Assembly (NCBI GenBank): GCA_047639325.1
Contig: JBLINN010000300.1
Coordinates: 1-5,246, forward strand
Source of the DNA: NVQY01 sp047639325
GTDB lineage: Bacteria; Pseudomonadota; Alphaproteobacteria; Rhodobacterales; Rhodobacteraceae
Direction: 5' to 3'
DNA: 5,246 bases
Positions 1 through 5,246 of this stretch are shown piece after piece. Below the pieces are notes generated by a model that did not search any database, was not told the origin of the DNA, and worked only from the letters and a program-made list of their open reading frames with translations. A program made the position numbers and the translations under genes. The number at the start of each line of letters is the position of its first letter. The stretch's first letter is position 1.

Positions 1-76
1 ATTCGCTTGCCGGGCAGTGGATGTGGTTCTTGCACCAAAGGCGGCGTTTAGGGCCGCCATGCTTACGGGCGTTCCA

Positions 77-121
77 TTTATTACCCGGCAGGCGATTGCG
101 CAGCAATCTGCCGAGATGGCA
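77..121. repeat. Short palindromic insertion, copy 2 (about 45 bases)
   Basis: This segment sits between the transposase codons for EGEG and WNARKHGG, only 32 bases from copy 1 and in the same orientation. Its head is TTACCCGGCAGGCG (81-94) and its tail GCCGAGATGG (110-119). Its hairpin GATTGC-GCA-GCAATC (94-108) has a different sequence from that in copy 1, with an outer CGGCA/TGCCG pairing (86-90 and 109-113). The exact insertion edges are uncertain by a few bases, since about three native bases (part of a Glu codon) seem to have been replaced. Confidence 0.6.
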
Positions 122-153
122 CCTTCGCCCTCAGCCTTGATGCCAGTGCTGTC

Positions 154-187
154 CGTTGCCTGACAGGCGGCTTTGCCGCCGAGAAGG
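154..187. repeat. Short palindromic insertion, copy 1 (34 bases)
   Basis: This segment interrupts the transposase between the Ile codon (188-190) and the catalytic Asp codon (151-153), and removing it exactly rejoins LHLLI to DSTGIK. It contains a perfect 6-bp hairpin, GGCGGC-TTT-GCCGCC (166-180), between a head TTGCCTGACAGGCG (156-169) and a tail GCCGAGAAGG (178-187). Head and tail match those of the second insertion (77-121) at 11 of 14 and 9 of 10 positions, while the hairpin differs. It behaves like a small inserted palindromic element of unknown family. Confidence 0.65.
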
Positions 188-551
188 GATCAGAAGGTGC
201 AAGGGCCCGGACGAACCCCGGAATGGAATAGCAACGGACAACGTTCTCTGCCGCCGACATAAGGTGCTGAAGTCTGGCACCGCCCGGTTCAGCCTAGCTA
301 ACGTCAACAGGCTTTCGACAAACCCGGTCGTCTGCCTCAAAGGCAAACCGAACAGCACTTTGATCGTCAGGCAGCTTGTATCGCCGCATCGCTATAGGCT
401 CGCTGTCGTCCCCGCTTGCCAGAAGGTGTGGCTTCCCAAGCCATTCCGGCATCGAACCAGATCGACAACGATCCGCGCCGTTTCAGGGCTTGGTTGTAGT
501 CTGACCAGTTCCTGGTCTTGTAAGTCGTCGGTATCCAGCCAGTCATTCTAC

Positions 552-586
552 CCAGCTATCACGCTGGATTCATGAGGTGAATCCTC
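552..586. other. Overlapping hairpins just upstream of the transposase start
   Basis: Three short inverted repeats overlap: CCAGC/GCTGG (552-556 and 563-567), GGATTC/GAATCC (566-571 and 579-584) and GAGG/CCTC (574-577 and 583-586). The last two share bases and cannot form together. They lie between the terminal repeat and the transposase ATG, where many IS elements carry structures that mask the transposase start from read-through transcripts. That role is inference. Confidence 0.4.
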
Positions 587-592
587 ACCAGA

Positions 593-611
593 CTATTTGT
601 TCAACAAAGCC
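593..611 (-). repeat. Terminal inverted repeat of the IS903-like element
   Basis: The plus strand reads CTATTTGTTCAACAAAGCC. Its complement matches the known IS903 terminus closely and lies 46 bases beyond the transposase start, the expected layout. It sets the element boundary at 611. IS903 elements duplicate 9 bases of target, so 612-620 (CTGGTCAGG) would be one copy of the duplication; the partner is outside the window. Confidence 0.8.
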
Positions 612-811
612 CTGGTCAGGGTTTGATCTGTCGGTGTTTCTTGATCCCTGCATCAACTGCCCCCCAAAAAAAGGCGACACAGTATCAGGGTCCGGTCCGG
701 CGAGTTTGGGATATCTGTTGCAAATGGGCCCTATTTTGACCTACTAATGATGACTTAATTAGTTATCAATTCTGAAACCTTATCAGGTCAGTTTGGCCTG
801 GCGCAGGTGCG

Positions 812-840
812 TTCAGGTTAAGTTCTTATTTTTCCATAAT
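812..840 (+). promoter_or_regulatory. Candidate promoter for the RTX gene
   Basis: A -10-like CATAAT (835-840, five of six matches to TATAAT) lies 17 bases after a weak -35-like TTCAGG (812-817), within an AT-rich stretch. Transcription would start near 847 and leave a leader of about 60 bases. An alternative is the better -35 TTGACC at 736-741, which lacks a good -10. The assignment is by eye only. Confidence 0.3.
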
Positions 841-855
841 TTTTTAGCGTTGTCA

Positions 856-877
856 GCCGCTACCTTCCCGAAGCGGC
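856..877 (+). other. Hairpin in the RTX gene leader
   Basis: GCCGCT (856-861) pairs perfectly with AGCGGC (872-877) around a 10-base loop, 28 bases before the RTX start codon. It has no U-run, so it is not a classic terminator. It could stabilise the message or be part of a regulator site; no function is established. Confidence 0.3.
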
Positions 878-892
878 GCGACCAAAGCATCT

Positions 893-898
893 AAAAGG
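893..898 (+). promoter_or_regulatory. Ribosome binding site of the RTX gene
   Basis: AAAAGG lies 7 bases before the ATG at 906 and supports that start. No competing in-frame start with a comparable site is seen nearby. Confidence 0.6.
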
Positions 899-905
899 TA
901 AATAA

Positions 906-3119
906 ATGGCCAACCCATATGCAACGGCTTTCAAAATTGGTGTAAGCATCGGACTCGAAATTTGGGACCGAACAAGACCTGACCCTTTAGATGCAATCAA
1001 TGCCCAGCTTTCGACACTGGTGGCAAACTCTGTCGCGCTTTTGGAGGGCATAGAAACCGTCCAGGCGACCCTTGTTACCACTGAGCTATCCGAGCGGGAA
1101 TCGACCATAAAGCAAGCCCTGTTTCAATTACGGGACGCCCAAACCAACGGCGACAAAGCTATTGCCGAGAACGCCGCCCAAAATGCGCTGGACCTTTCGC
1201 TTGATGCTCTGACAGATTTGACAACACTGACCAACAACACAACCGCCGGGCAAGTGGCACGGGCGGCAATCGTGCCGCTTTTGTTTAGTGCGCTGGCAAC
1301 CCGGCTTTTGATCATCAAAGAGCTTCAGGATGGCGCAACGGCCACCCATCTTGGCGACGCGCTGAATGATGCGCTTGCCGCCATCGAGGCAACCAAGGGC
1401 GATATCTATCGCGAGTTTGAAGAAGACATCATAACCTATGTTGATAGCGGGCAACCGGTCTTCGACGGTTCGTTTCACTACACGGTTACCTTGCACTTTA
1501 TCTCGGCGTCAGACCCGACGATTATCAGCGATCCGATCACCGTGAGCATGAACTTGGCCGACGGGGTCGATATCGGGCTTATTGGCGTCGCAGGTCCAGG
1601 CCCCCGTGATACAGCTAAGTTTCTGGAGTGGGGACAGAACAACGGCGTTAATTTCTATACGCCGATATACCCGCTTCGGGTGGCTGATTTCGAGGCCGCT
1701 GGCCGCCCGGAAATGCTCGACTTTTTGGACGAGGTGGATTATCTTACCTCCGGAACATGGCACCTTGGCGCCAGTGAAAATGACGTGCTCACGTCCGATC
1801 AGGTCTTTTGGTATTCTTCGCCAGACACGCTGGATGGCCGGGATGGGAATGACAGCCTGACAGGCAGTGGCGGCCAGGACCTTCTTCGCGGTGGCGCCGG
1901 CAAAGACAGATTGTTCGGCATGGGCGAAGACGACACATTGCGCGGTGGCGAGGGCAATGATGACCTGGACGGGGGCGCCCGGAACGACCTGATAGACGGG
2001 GGCGCCGGAACTGACCGCGCCATATTCTCTGGATCGGATGCCGCCACCGTTGACCTGTCGCTGACCGGTGCGCAGGACACCGGTTATGGGCTGGACACAT
2101 TGATCAGCATCGAAAACGTGACCTCGGGCAGCGGCAACGACAGATTGACCGGCAACGCCTTGGCCAACAACCTGATCTCGGGGGGTGGCAAAGATATGCT
2201 GGCGGGGCGCGGCGGGAACGACGTGCTGACGGGCGGGTTCGGAACGGACCGGATCGATGGCGGGGGCGGCAACGACCGGGCGGTCTTTTCGGGCGCGGCG
2301 GCTGCGAAAGTCAATCTTTCCCTGACCGGCGCGCAGGATACTGGTTATGGGATGGACACATTGATCAGTATTGAAAATGTGACCTCGGACAGCGGCAACG
2401 ACAGGCTGACCGGCAACGCCTTGGCCAACAGCCTGATTTCGGGGGGTGGCAAAGACAAATTATCCGGTGGCGGCGGCAATGACATATTGCTGGGCGGCAG
2501 CGGCAACGACGTGCTGATTGGTGGCGGTGGCAATGACCGGATTGACGGCGGCACCGGGACCGACCGGGCGGTTTTCTTTGGCACGATCGCGGTCAAAGTC
2601 GATCTTACCAAGACCGGTACACAGGGCACGGGCTATGGCAAAGACAAATTGATCAGCATCGAAAACGTGACCTCGGACAGCGGCAACGACATTTTGACCG
2701 GCAACGCCTTGGCCAACAGCCTGATTTCGGGCGGTGGCAAAGACAAATTGTCCGGTGGCGGCGGCAATGACCGGTTGGTGGGCGGCAGCGGCAACGACCT
2801 GCTGAACGGAGGCGGCGGCAATGACCGGTTGGTGGGCGGTGCAGGGCGCGATAGCCTGAAGGGCGGCAACGGCAATGACAATCTGACCGGCGGCGGCGGC
2901 GGCGATATCTTTGTATTCACCAAGTCGTCCGGAAAAGACACGATCATCGATTTTGGCGGCAATGATAGCATTCGCATTGAAAGCGGCGCCAACAAGGTCG
3001 GCGACCTTAAGTTCACCGATACAACTGCGGGTCTTTTGATTGAGTTTGGCACCACAGATATTTTCCTGAAGGGTCTGGACCGCGCTGATATATCGAGCTC
3101 TGATTTCGATTTCGTTTGA
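906..3119 (+). CDS. RTX calcium-binding protein, probably exported by type I secretion; possible toxin or adhesin
   Basis: The 737-residue protein has no N-terminal signal peptide, as expected for type I export. Residues 1 to about 185 are mostly predicted helix, with a hydrophobic stretch near 118-135 (AAIVPLLFSALATRLLIIKE); about 185-300 look richer in strands. From residue 310 it is rich in nonapeptide-like repeats of the GGxGxDxU type (for example GGAGKDRLF, GGEGNDDLD), which bind calcium and fold as a beta-roll outside the cell. Three 75-residue modules start at residues 365, 452 and 548, each with a VDLSLTGAQDTGYG-like strand, LISIENVTS and LTGNALANSLISGGGKD. The C-terminus follows the usual pattern of a final repeat into DIFVF (667-671), then a non-repetitive tail ending DFDFV, typical of type I secretion signals. 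No protease, lipase or other catalytic motif was recognised. The N-terminal domain is unassigned; a helical pore-forming fold is one possibility. No ABC exporter or membrane-fusion gene is in the window. The RTX and export class is clear; the specific role is unknown. Confidence 0.9.
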   Translation: MANPYATAFKIGVSIGLEIWDRTRPDPLDAINAQLSTLVANSVALLEGIETVQATLVTTELSERESTIKQALFQLRDAQTNGDKAIAENAAQNALDLSLDALTDLTTLTNNTTAGQVARAAIVPLLFSALATRLLIIKELQDGATATHLGDALNDALAAIEATKGDIYREFEEDIITYVDSGQPVFDGSFHYTVTLHFISASDPTIISDPITVSMNLADGVDIGLIGVAGPGPRDTAKFLEWGQNNGVNFYTPIYPLRVADFEAAGRPEMLDFLDEVDYLTSGTWHLGASENDVLTSDQVFWYSSPDTLDGRDGNDSLTGSGGQDLLRGGAGKDRLFGMGEDDTLRGGEGNDDLDGGARNDLIDGGAGTDRAIFSGSDAATVDLSLTGAQDTGYGLDTLISIENVTSGSGNDRLTGNALANNLISGGGKDMLAGRGGNDVLTGGFGTDRIDGGGGNDRAVFSGAAAAKVNLSLTGAQDTGYGMDTLISIENVTSDSGNDRLTGNALANSLISGGGKDKLSGGGGNDILLGGSGNDVLIGGGGNDRIDGGTGTDRAVFFGTIAVKVDLTKTGTQGTGYGKDKLISIENVTSDSGNDILTGNALANSLISGGGKDKLSGGGGNDRLVGGSGNDLLNGGGGNDRLVGGAGRDSLKGGNGNDNLTGGGGGDIFVFTKSSGKDTIIDFGGNDSIRIESGANKVGDLKFTDTTAGLLIEFGTTDIFLKGLDRADISSSDFDFV
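1998..2222 (+). repeat. Internal RTX module A (75 codons)
   Basis: First of three tandem in-frame modules, covering residues 365-439 of the RTX protein. It keeps the shared pattern TDRA-F-G, VDLSLTGAQDTGYG, DTLISIENVTS and LTGNALAN, but is the most diverged at its end (GGGKDMLAGRGGND). Confidence 0.8.
2259..2483 (+). repeat. Internal RTX module B (75 codons)
   Basis: Second module, residues 452-526, offset 261 bases from module A. Its second half is nearly identical to module C: over the 123 bases from TTGATCAG to the final GAC only 8 differ, five of them silent and three falling in the RL/IL codons after GND. Confidence 0.85.
2547..2771 (+). repeat. Internal RTX module C (75 codons)
   Basis: Third module, residues 548-622, offset 288 bases from module B because 96 rather than 87 codons separate the copies. 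The first half has drifted (VDLTKTGTQGTGYG), while the second half is almost the same as in B, which suggests recent duplication or gene conversion of that half only. Confidence 0.85.
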
Positions 3120-3150
3120 TATTTCCATGATCAGGGATTGAGGGTCAGAG

Positions 3151-3180
3151 CCGCCGCTTGGAAAGCGCTGGCTTTGGCGG
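3151..3180 (+). terminator. Imperfect hairpin after the RTX gene, possible terminator
   Basis: CCGCC (3151-3155) pairs with GGCGG (3176-3180), and AAAGC (3162-3166) with GCTTT (3171-3175), around a GCTG loop and a 6-base bulge. It begins 31 bases after the RTX stop codon. No U-run follows, so intrinsic termination would be weak and a rho-dependent end is equally possible. Confidence 0.35.
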
Positions 3181-3336
3181 TGGTTGGGGCATCTCTGGCA
3201 AAACCATTCAAGACGTCGCTTTGCTTGCAATTGGCCAGCGCTCTGGTGCAGTTTGCCGCCAGATTAGGTGGCGGAAAATTTAGGCAATCAGGGGAATGGC
3301 GATGACATCAGGGACATTGGCACGTCGGGCACGCGC

Positions 3337-3342
3337 AAAGGG
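3337..3342 (+). promoter_or_regulatory. Ribosome binding site that decides the murD start
   Basis: AAAGGG lies 6 bases before the ATG at 3349. The reading frame is open upstream to a GTG at 3268, but the 27 extra residues that start would add resemble no MurD N-terminus, so the ATG is preferred. Confidence 0.7.
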
Positions 3343-3348
3343 CCACAG

Positions 3349-4746
3349 ATGATCCCGGCGTTGGGTTTTCAGGACGCCCGGGTGGCGGTTCTGGGGTTGG
3401 GACGTTCGGGGTTGGCCAGCGCGCGCAGTTTGCATGCGGGCGGTGCTGTGCCGGTCTGTTGGGACGACAACCCCGATGCCCGCGATGCGGCCGAGGCCGA
3501 GGGGTTTGCTTGTGTTGATTTGCGCAAATCCGGGGCGTTTGACGGGATTGCGGCACTGATCGTGTCGCCCGGTATTCCGCATCTTTATCCGCAGCCCAAT
3601 CCGGTGGTGGCTGCCGCGCTGGACGCCGGGGTGCCGGTGGACAATGACATTGGCCTGTTCTTTCGGTCTTTTGCCACCTCTGAGTGGGACAGTTTCGAAA
3701 CGCTGCCCCGGGTGGTTGCGGTCACCGGATCCAACGGCAAATCAACCACGGCAGCGCTGATCGACCATATTCTGCAAGAGGTCGGAAGGCCGGTGCAGCT
3801 GGCGGGAAATATTGGCCGGGGCGTGCTGGATATCGAGCCTGCCATTGATGGCGGCGTGGTGGTATTGGAGCTGAGCAGTTATCAGACTGAACTGGCGCGC
3901 GCGCTGACGCCGGATATTGCAGTGTTCACCAATCTGTCGCCGGATCATCTGGACCGGCATGGTGGTATGGGCGGCTATTTCGCGGCCAAGCGGCGGCTGT
4001 TTGCCGAAGGCGGGCCGGATCGCGCGGTTATTGGCGTGGACGAGGTTGAGGGCGCCTATCTGGCCGGGCAACTGACCGAGGCGCCGGGGGACGACCGGGT
4101 GATCCGTATATCAGTGGCGCGCAAGCTGACCGGGCCGGGCTGGCAGGTGTTTGCGCGCAAAGGATTTCTGTCGGAATACCGCAAGGGGCGGCAGGCGGGG
4201 TCGATTGATCTGCGCGGCATCAAGGGGTTGCCCGGCGCGCATAACCATCAGAATGCCAGTTGCGCCTATGCGGCCTGTCGGTCGCTGGGGCTGGCGCCCC
4301 GACTGATCGAGGCAGCGTTGCACAGCTATCCGGGGTTGCCGCATCGCAGTCAGGTGATCGCCGAGGCGGAAGGTGTGACTTATGTGAATGATTCCAAGGC
4401 CACAAACGTTGATTCTGCCGCCAAGGCGCTGAGTGCGTTTGACAGCATTCGCTGGATTTGCGGCGGGTTAGAGAAAGACGGCGGGTTGGACGGGTTGAAA
4501 GGTGCGACCGGGTCGGTTGCCAAAGCCTATGTGATCGGGCGCGAGGCGGCTGGGTTTGCCATGCAGTTGGATGTAGAGGCCGAGGTTTGTGGCACCATGG
4601 CAGTGGCCGTAGAACGCGCGATGGCCGAGGCCGCCCCGGGGGACACGGTGTTATTGGCCCCGGCGGCGGCGAGTTTCGATCAGTATGATAATTTTGAGCG
4701 GCGCGGTGAGGATTTTGCGGCCCAAGTGCAAGCCCGATTGTCGTAA
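3349..4746 (+). CDS. murD: UDP-N-acetylmuramoyl-L-alanine--D-glutamate ligase (MurD)
   Basis: MurD adds D-glutamate to UDP-MurNAc-L-alanine using ATP, the second peptide-forming step of cytoplasmic peptidoglycan precursor synthesis. The 465-residue length is normal for the family. Seen in order: an N-terminal nucleotide-binding fold with VLGLGRSGLA; the Mur ligase ATP loop GSNGKST at 127-133; ELSSYQ at 174-179; NLSPDHLDRHG at 195-205; GAHNHQNA at 296-303; YVNDSKATN at 345-353; and a C-terminal LAPAAASFDQYDNFERRGEDF-type segment that begins near 435. These cover all three Mur domains with no break, so the enzyme should be active. The gene normally belongs to the dcw cluster next to mraY and ftsW. 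Neither is adjacent here: an RTX gene lies upstream and a convergent flavoprotein gene downstream. It has 229 bases of upstream intergenic DNA and so probably its own promoter, though none was clear. Confidence 0.97.
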   Translation: MIPALGFQDARVAVLGLGRSGLASARSLHAGGAVPVCWDDNPDARDAAEAEGFACVDLRKSGAFDGIAALIVSPGIPHLYPQPNPVVAAALDAGVPVDNDIGLFFRSFATSEWDSFETLPRVVAVTGSNGKSTTAALIDHILQEVGRPVQLAGNIGRGVLDIEPAIDGGVVVLELSSYQTELARALTPDIAVFTNLSPDHLDRHGGMGGYFAAKRRLFAEGGPDRAVIGVDEVEGAYLAGQLTEAPGDDRVIRISVARKLTGPGWQVFARKGFLSEYRKGRQAGSIDLRGIKGLPGAHNHQNASCAYAACRSLGLAPRLIEAALHSYPGLPHRSQVIAEAEGVTYVNDSKATNVDSAAKALSAFDSIRWICGGLEKDGGLDGLKGATGSVAKAYVIGREAAGFAMQLDVEAEVCGTMAVAVERAMAEAAPGDTVLLAPAAASFDQYDNFERRGEDFAAQVQARLS

Positions 4747-4755
4747 TCCAGCGGA

Positions 4756-4772
4756 GCGCCCCTGCGGGGCGC
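4756..4772 (+). terminator. Intrinsic terminator after murD, between convergent genes
   Basis: GCGCCCC (4756-4762) and GGGGCGC (4766-4772) form a perfect 7-bp stem with a TGC loop, 9 bases after the murD stop. It is followed by a moderately T-rich ACTGTATTCTTGAT. Since the neighbour is convergent, the hairpin may also help stop transcription from the other side, where no long U-run follows. Confidence 0.75.
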
Positions 4773-4824
4773 ACTGTATTCTTGATTTGGGGATAGACTA
4801 TGGGCCTGCGCCCCGCCGGAGAAA

Positions 4825-5246
4825 TCAGCGGGTTGCGATAGCGGTGCCTGCGGCGTGGCCAGATGCCCAAGCCCATTGGAAGTTATAGCCGCCCAGCCAG
4901 CCGGTGACATCCACCGCTTCGCCGATCGCATATAATCCGGGGATCGATTTTGCCTGCATGGTCGACGAAGACAGATCATTGGTGTCGATCCCGCCCAGCG
5001 TGACCTCGGCGGTGCGGTAACCTTCGGTGCCCGACGGGGTTAGCTGCCAGTTGGCCAGCGCATCGCACAGGGTTTGCAGCTTGGCATCGGACTGATCGGC
5101 CAAGCGTTGGGACAGCGGCAGTGTGTCACCCAGATAGTCGACCAATCGGCTGGGTAGGTGGCGCGCCAGTTCGGTGGATATCTGGCGACGTCCCTGGGTT
5201 TGGCGCTGTTCGCGCAGGGCCTCATAGAGCAGCATTTCGGGGATCA
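4825..5246 (-). CDS. FAD-dependent oxidoreductase of the HI0933/YhiN (BaiN-like) family, C-terminal part
   Basis: The visible 139 residues are the C-terminal part of a flavoprotein usually about 390-400 residues long; the frame stays open to the window edge, so the true start lies beyond 5246 and the ATG at 5235 is internal. The family signature is clear: a segment like GRRQISTELARHLPSRLVDYL, then GYRTAEVTLGGIDTNDL, STMQAKSIPGLYAIGEAVDV and TGWLGGYNFQWAWASGHAAG, the last being the conserved FAD-binding C-terminus. The DVTGWLGGYN form fits the HI0933 branch (TIGR00275) rather than the PP_4765 branch. Some relatives take part in reductive bile-acid chemistry, but for most members, including this one, the substrate is unknown. 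The gene ends with TGA at 4827-4825 and converges on murD with 78 bases between them, so the two are not in one operon. Confidence 0.9.
   Translation of the reverse strand, partial: IPEMLLYEALREQRQTQGRRQISTELARHLPSRLVDYLGDTLPLSQRLADQSDAKLQTLCDALANWQLTPSGTEGYRTAEVTLGGIDTNDLSSSTMQAKSIPGLYAIGEAVDVTGWLGGYNFQWAWASGHAAGTAIATR

Larger units (their letters stand above)
1..546 (-). pseudogene. IS5-family transposase, N-terminal half, broken in several places and cut by the window edge
   Basis: Read from the ATG at 546-544, the first 57 codons give IS5-type sequence with RGSLSIWFD and GKRGRQRAYSDAAIQ. A base is then missing near 374-375, so the original frame hits TGA at 369-367. The next frame continues the protein from CLTIKVLFG at 373 through LRQTTGFVESLL, VPDFSTLCRRQ and FRGSSGPLHLLI, ending at 188. 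A 34-base insertion (187-154) separates this from DSTGIKAEGEG, which begins at 153 in a third frame; its first Asp is expected to be the first residue of the DDE catalytic triad. A second insertion of about 45 bases (121-77) comes before WNARKHGGPKRR, which starts at 76 and runs to the window edge. About 154 residues of a protein usually near 300 are visible. After about position 17 leftwards the match to the family fades. The plus-strand frames here are shadows. The gene is certainly non-functional as read. Confidence 0.9.
1..611 (-). mobile_element. Remnant of an IS5-family (IS903-like) insertion sequence, one end present
   Basis: The element carries a transposase reading frame on the minus strand and ends at the right in a terminal repeat that reads GGCTTTGTTGAACAAATAG on the minus strand, very close to the known IS903 end (GGCTTTGTTGAATAAATC). 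The other end lies outside the window, so neither total length nor target duplication can be checked. The 46 bases between the terminal repeat and the transposase start hold short overlapping hairpins. The element cannot make an intact transposase because of a one-base deletion and two small insertions, so it is a fossil that could move only if supplied in trans. Family assignment rests on recognised protein motifs plus the terminal repeat. The exact IS name is not known. Confidence 0.88.
612..905. other. Gene-poor region between the IS end and the RTX gene
   Basis: No credible coding region is visible on either strand. The stretch includes back-to-back homopolymers (six C at 660-665, seven A at 666-672), a small palindrome CCTGGCGCAGG (797-807), and an AT-rich segment (about 732-775 and 818-846) suited to promoters. 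It most likely holds the control region of the RTX gene together with old flanking DNA of the insertion sequence. Confidence 0.6.
3120..3348. other. Intergenic region between the RTX gene and murD
   Basis: No gene is seen in these 229 bases. They contain the post-RTX hairpin (3151-3180), a short inverted repeat CCAG-CGCT-CTGG (3235-3246) and the murD ribosome binding site. No convincing promoter was found by eye, although murD needs one unless it is read through from the RTX gene. Confidence 0.6.

Noticed and set aside
7..17. Possible third palindromic element: TTGCCGGGCAG matches the head of the two insertions at 9 of 11 positions
   Set aside because: It lacks the hairpin and tail, and transposase-like sequence begins directly after it. 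Because the window starts here, chance or a truncated copy cannot be told apart.
2..163. Plus-strand open frame at the left edge, reading DVVLAPKAAFRAAM and ending at TGA 161-163, which looked like the tail of an enzyme gene
   Set aside because: The minus strand here encodes recognisable IS5 transposase motifs, so this frame is a shadow, and it also crosses one palindromic insertion and part of the other.
156..575. Plus-strand frame of 139 codons
   Set aside because: It is antisense to the transposase remnant over nearly its whole length, has an Arg/Ser/Cys-rich composition and shows no known motif.
1800..2910. Regular short DNA repeats that could suggest a CRISPR or tandem array
   Set aside because: They are in-frame codons for calcium-binding RTX nonapeptides, with no constant repeat and unique spacer pattern.
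2460..3230. Minus-strand frame of 256 codons opposite the RTX repeats
   Set aside because: It is produced by the GGC/GAC-rich repeat codons read backwards (Ala/Val/Ile-rich output); similar mirror frames occur across the whole repeat region.
3268..3348. Longer MurD starting at GTG 3268
   Set aside because: The extra 27 residues are unlike MurD N-termini, and a good ribosome binding site precedes the ATG at 3349.
4220..4876. Minus-strand frame of 218 codons opposite murD
   Set aside because: It is a Pro/Arg-rich shadow of the high-GC murD coding sequence and runs into the convergent flavoprotein gene in another frame.

Overview
The window looks like an accessory stretch of an alphaproteobacterial chromosome, probably Rhodobacterales (roseobacter-like). 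The reasons are a MurD and an HI0933-type flavoprotein with alphaproteobacterial-looking sequences, moderately high GC with GC-rich third positions in murD, and a large RTX protein of the type I secretion kind common in marine roseobacters. The organism assignment is inference; no marker gene proves it.

Layout. (1) Positions 1-611 are the end of a decayed IS5-family (IS903-like) insertion sequence whose transposase reads right to left. The element is clear from its terminal inverted repeat at 593-611 and from conserved transposase motifs spread over several frames. It is broken by a one-base deletion and by two short palindromic insertions (154-187 and 77-121) that share conserved ends around different hairpins. 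(2) Positions 612-905 are a gene-poor, AT-rich leader with a candidate promoter and a small 5'UTR hairpin. (3) Positions 906-3119 encode a 737-residue RTX protein: about 300 residues of non-repetitive N-terminal domain, then glycine/aspartate-rich calcium-binding repeats that include three near-identical 75-residue modules, and a C-terminal type I secretion-like tail. (4) Positions 3120-3348 are intergenic, with one imperfect hairpin. (5) Positions 3349-4746 encode MurD, complete at 465 residues, followed by a strong hairpin terminator. (6) Positions 4825-5246, on the minus strand and convergent with murD, hold the C-terminal part of an HI0933/YhiN-type FAD protein that runs off the window.

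How the genes relate. MurD is a core cytoplasmic peptidoglycan enzyme normally found in a division/cell-wall (dcw) cluster. Here it has a secreted RTX gene and an IS remnant upstream and a convergent flavoprotein downstream, so this edge of the cluster appears to have been interrupted or rearranged. The RTX gene has its own leader and probably its own promoter; no type I transporter genes are in the window. The most unusual signals are the pair of short palindromic insertions inside the dead transposase gene and the unassigned N-terminal domain of the RTX protein.
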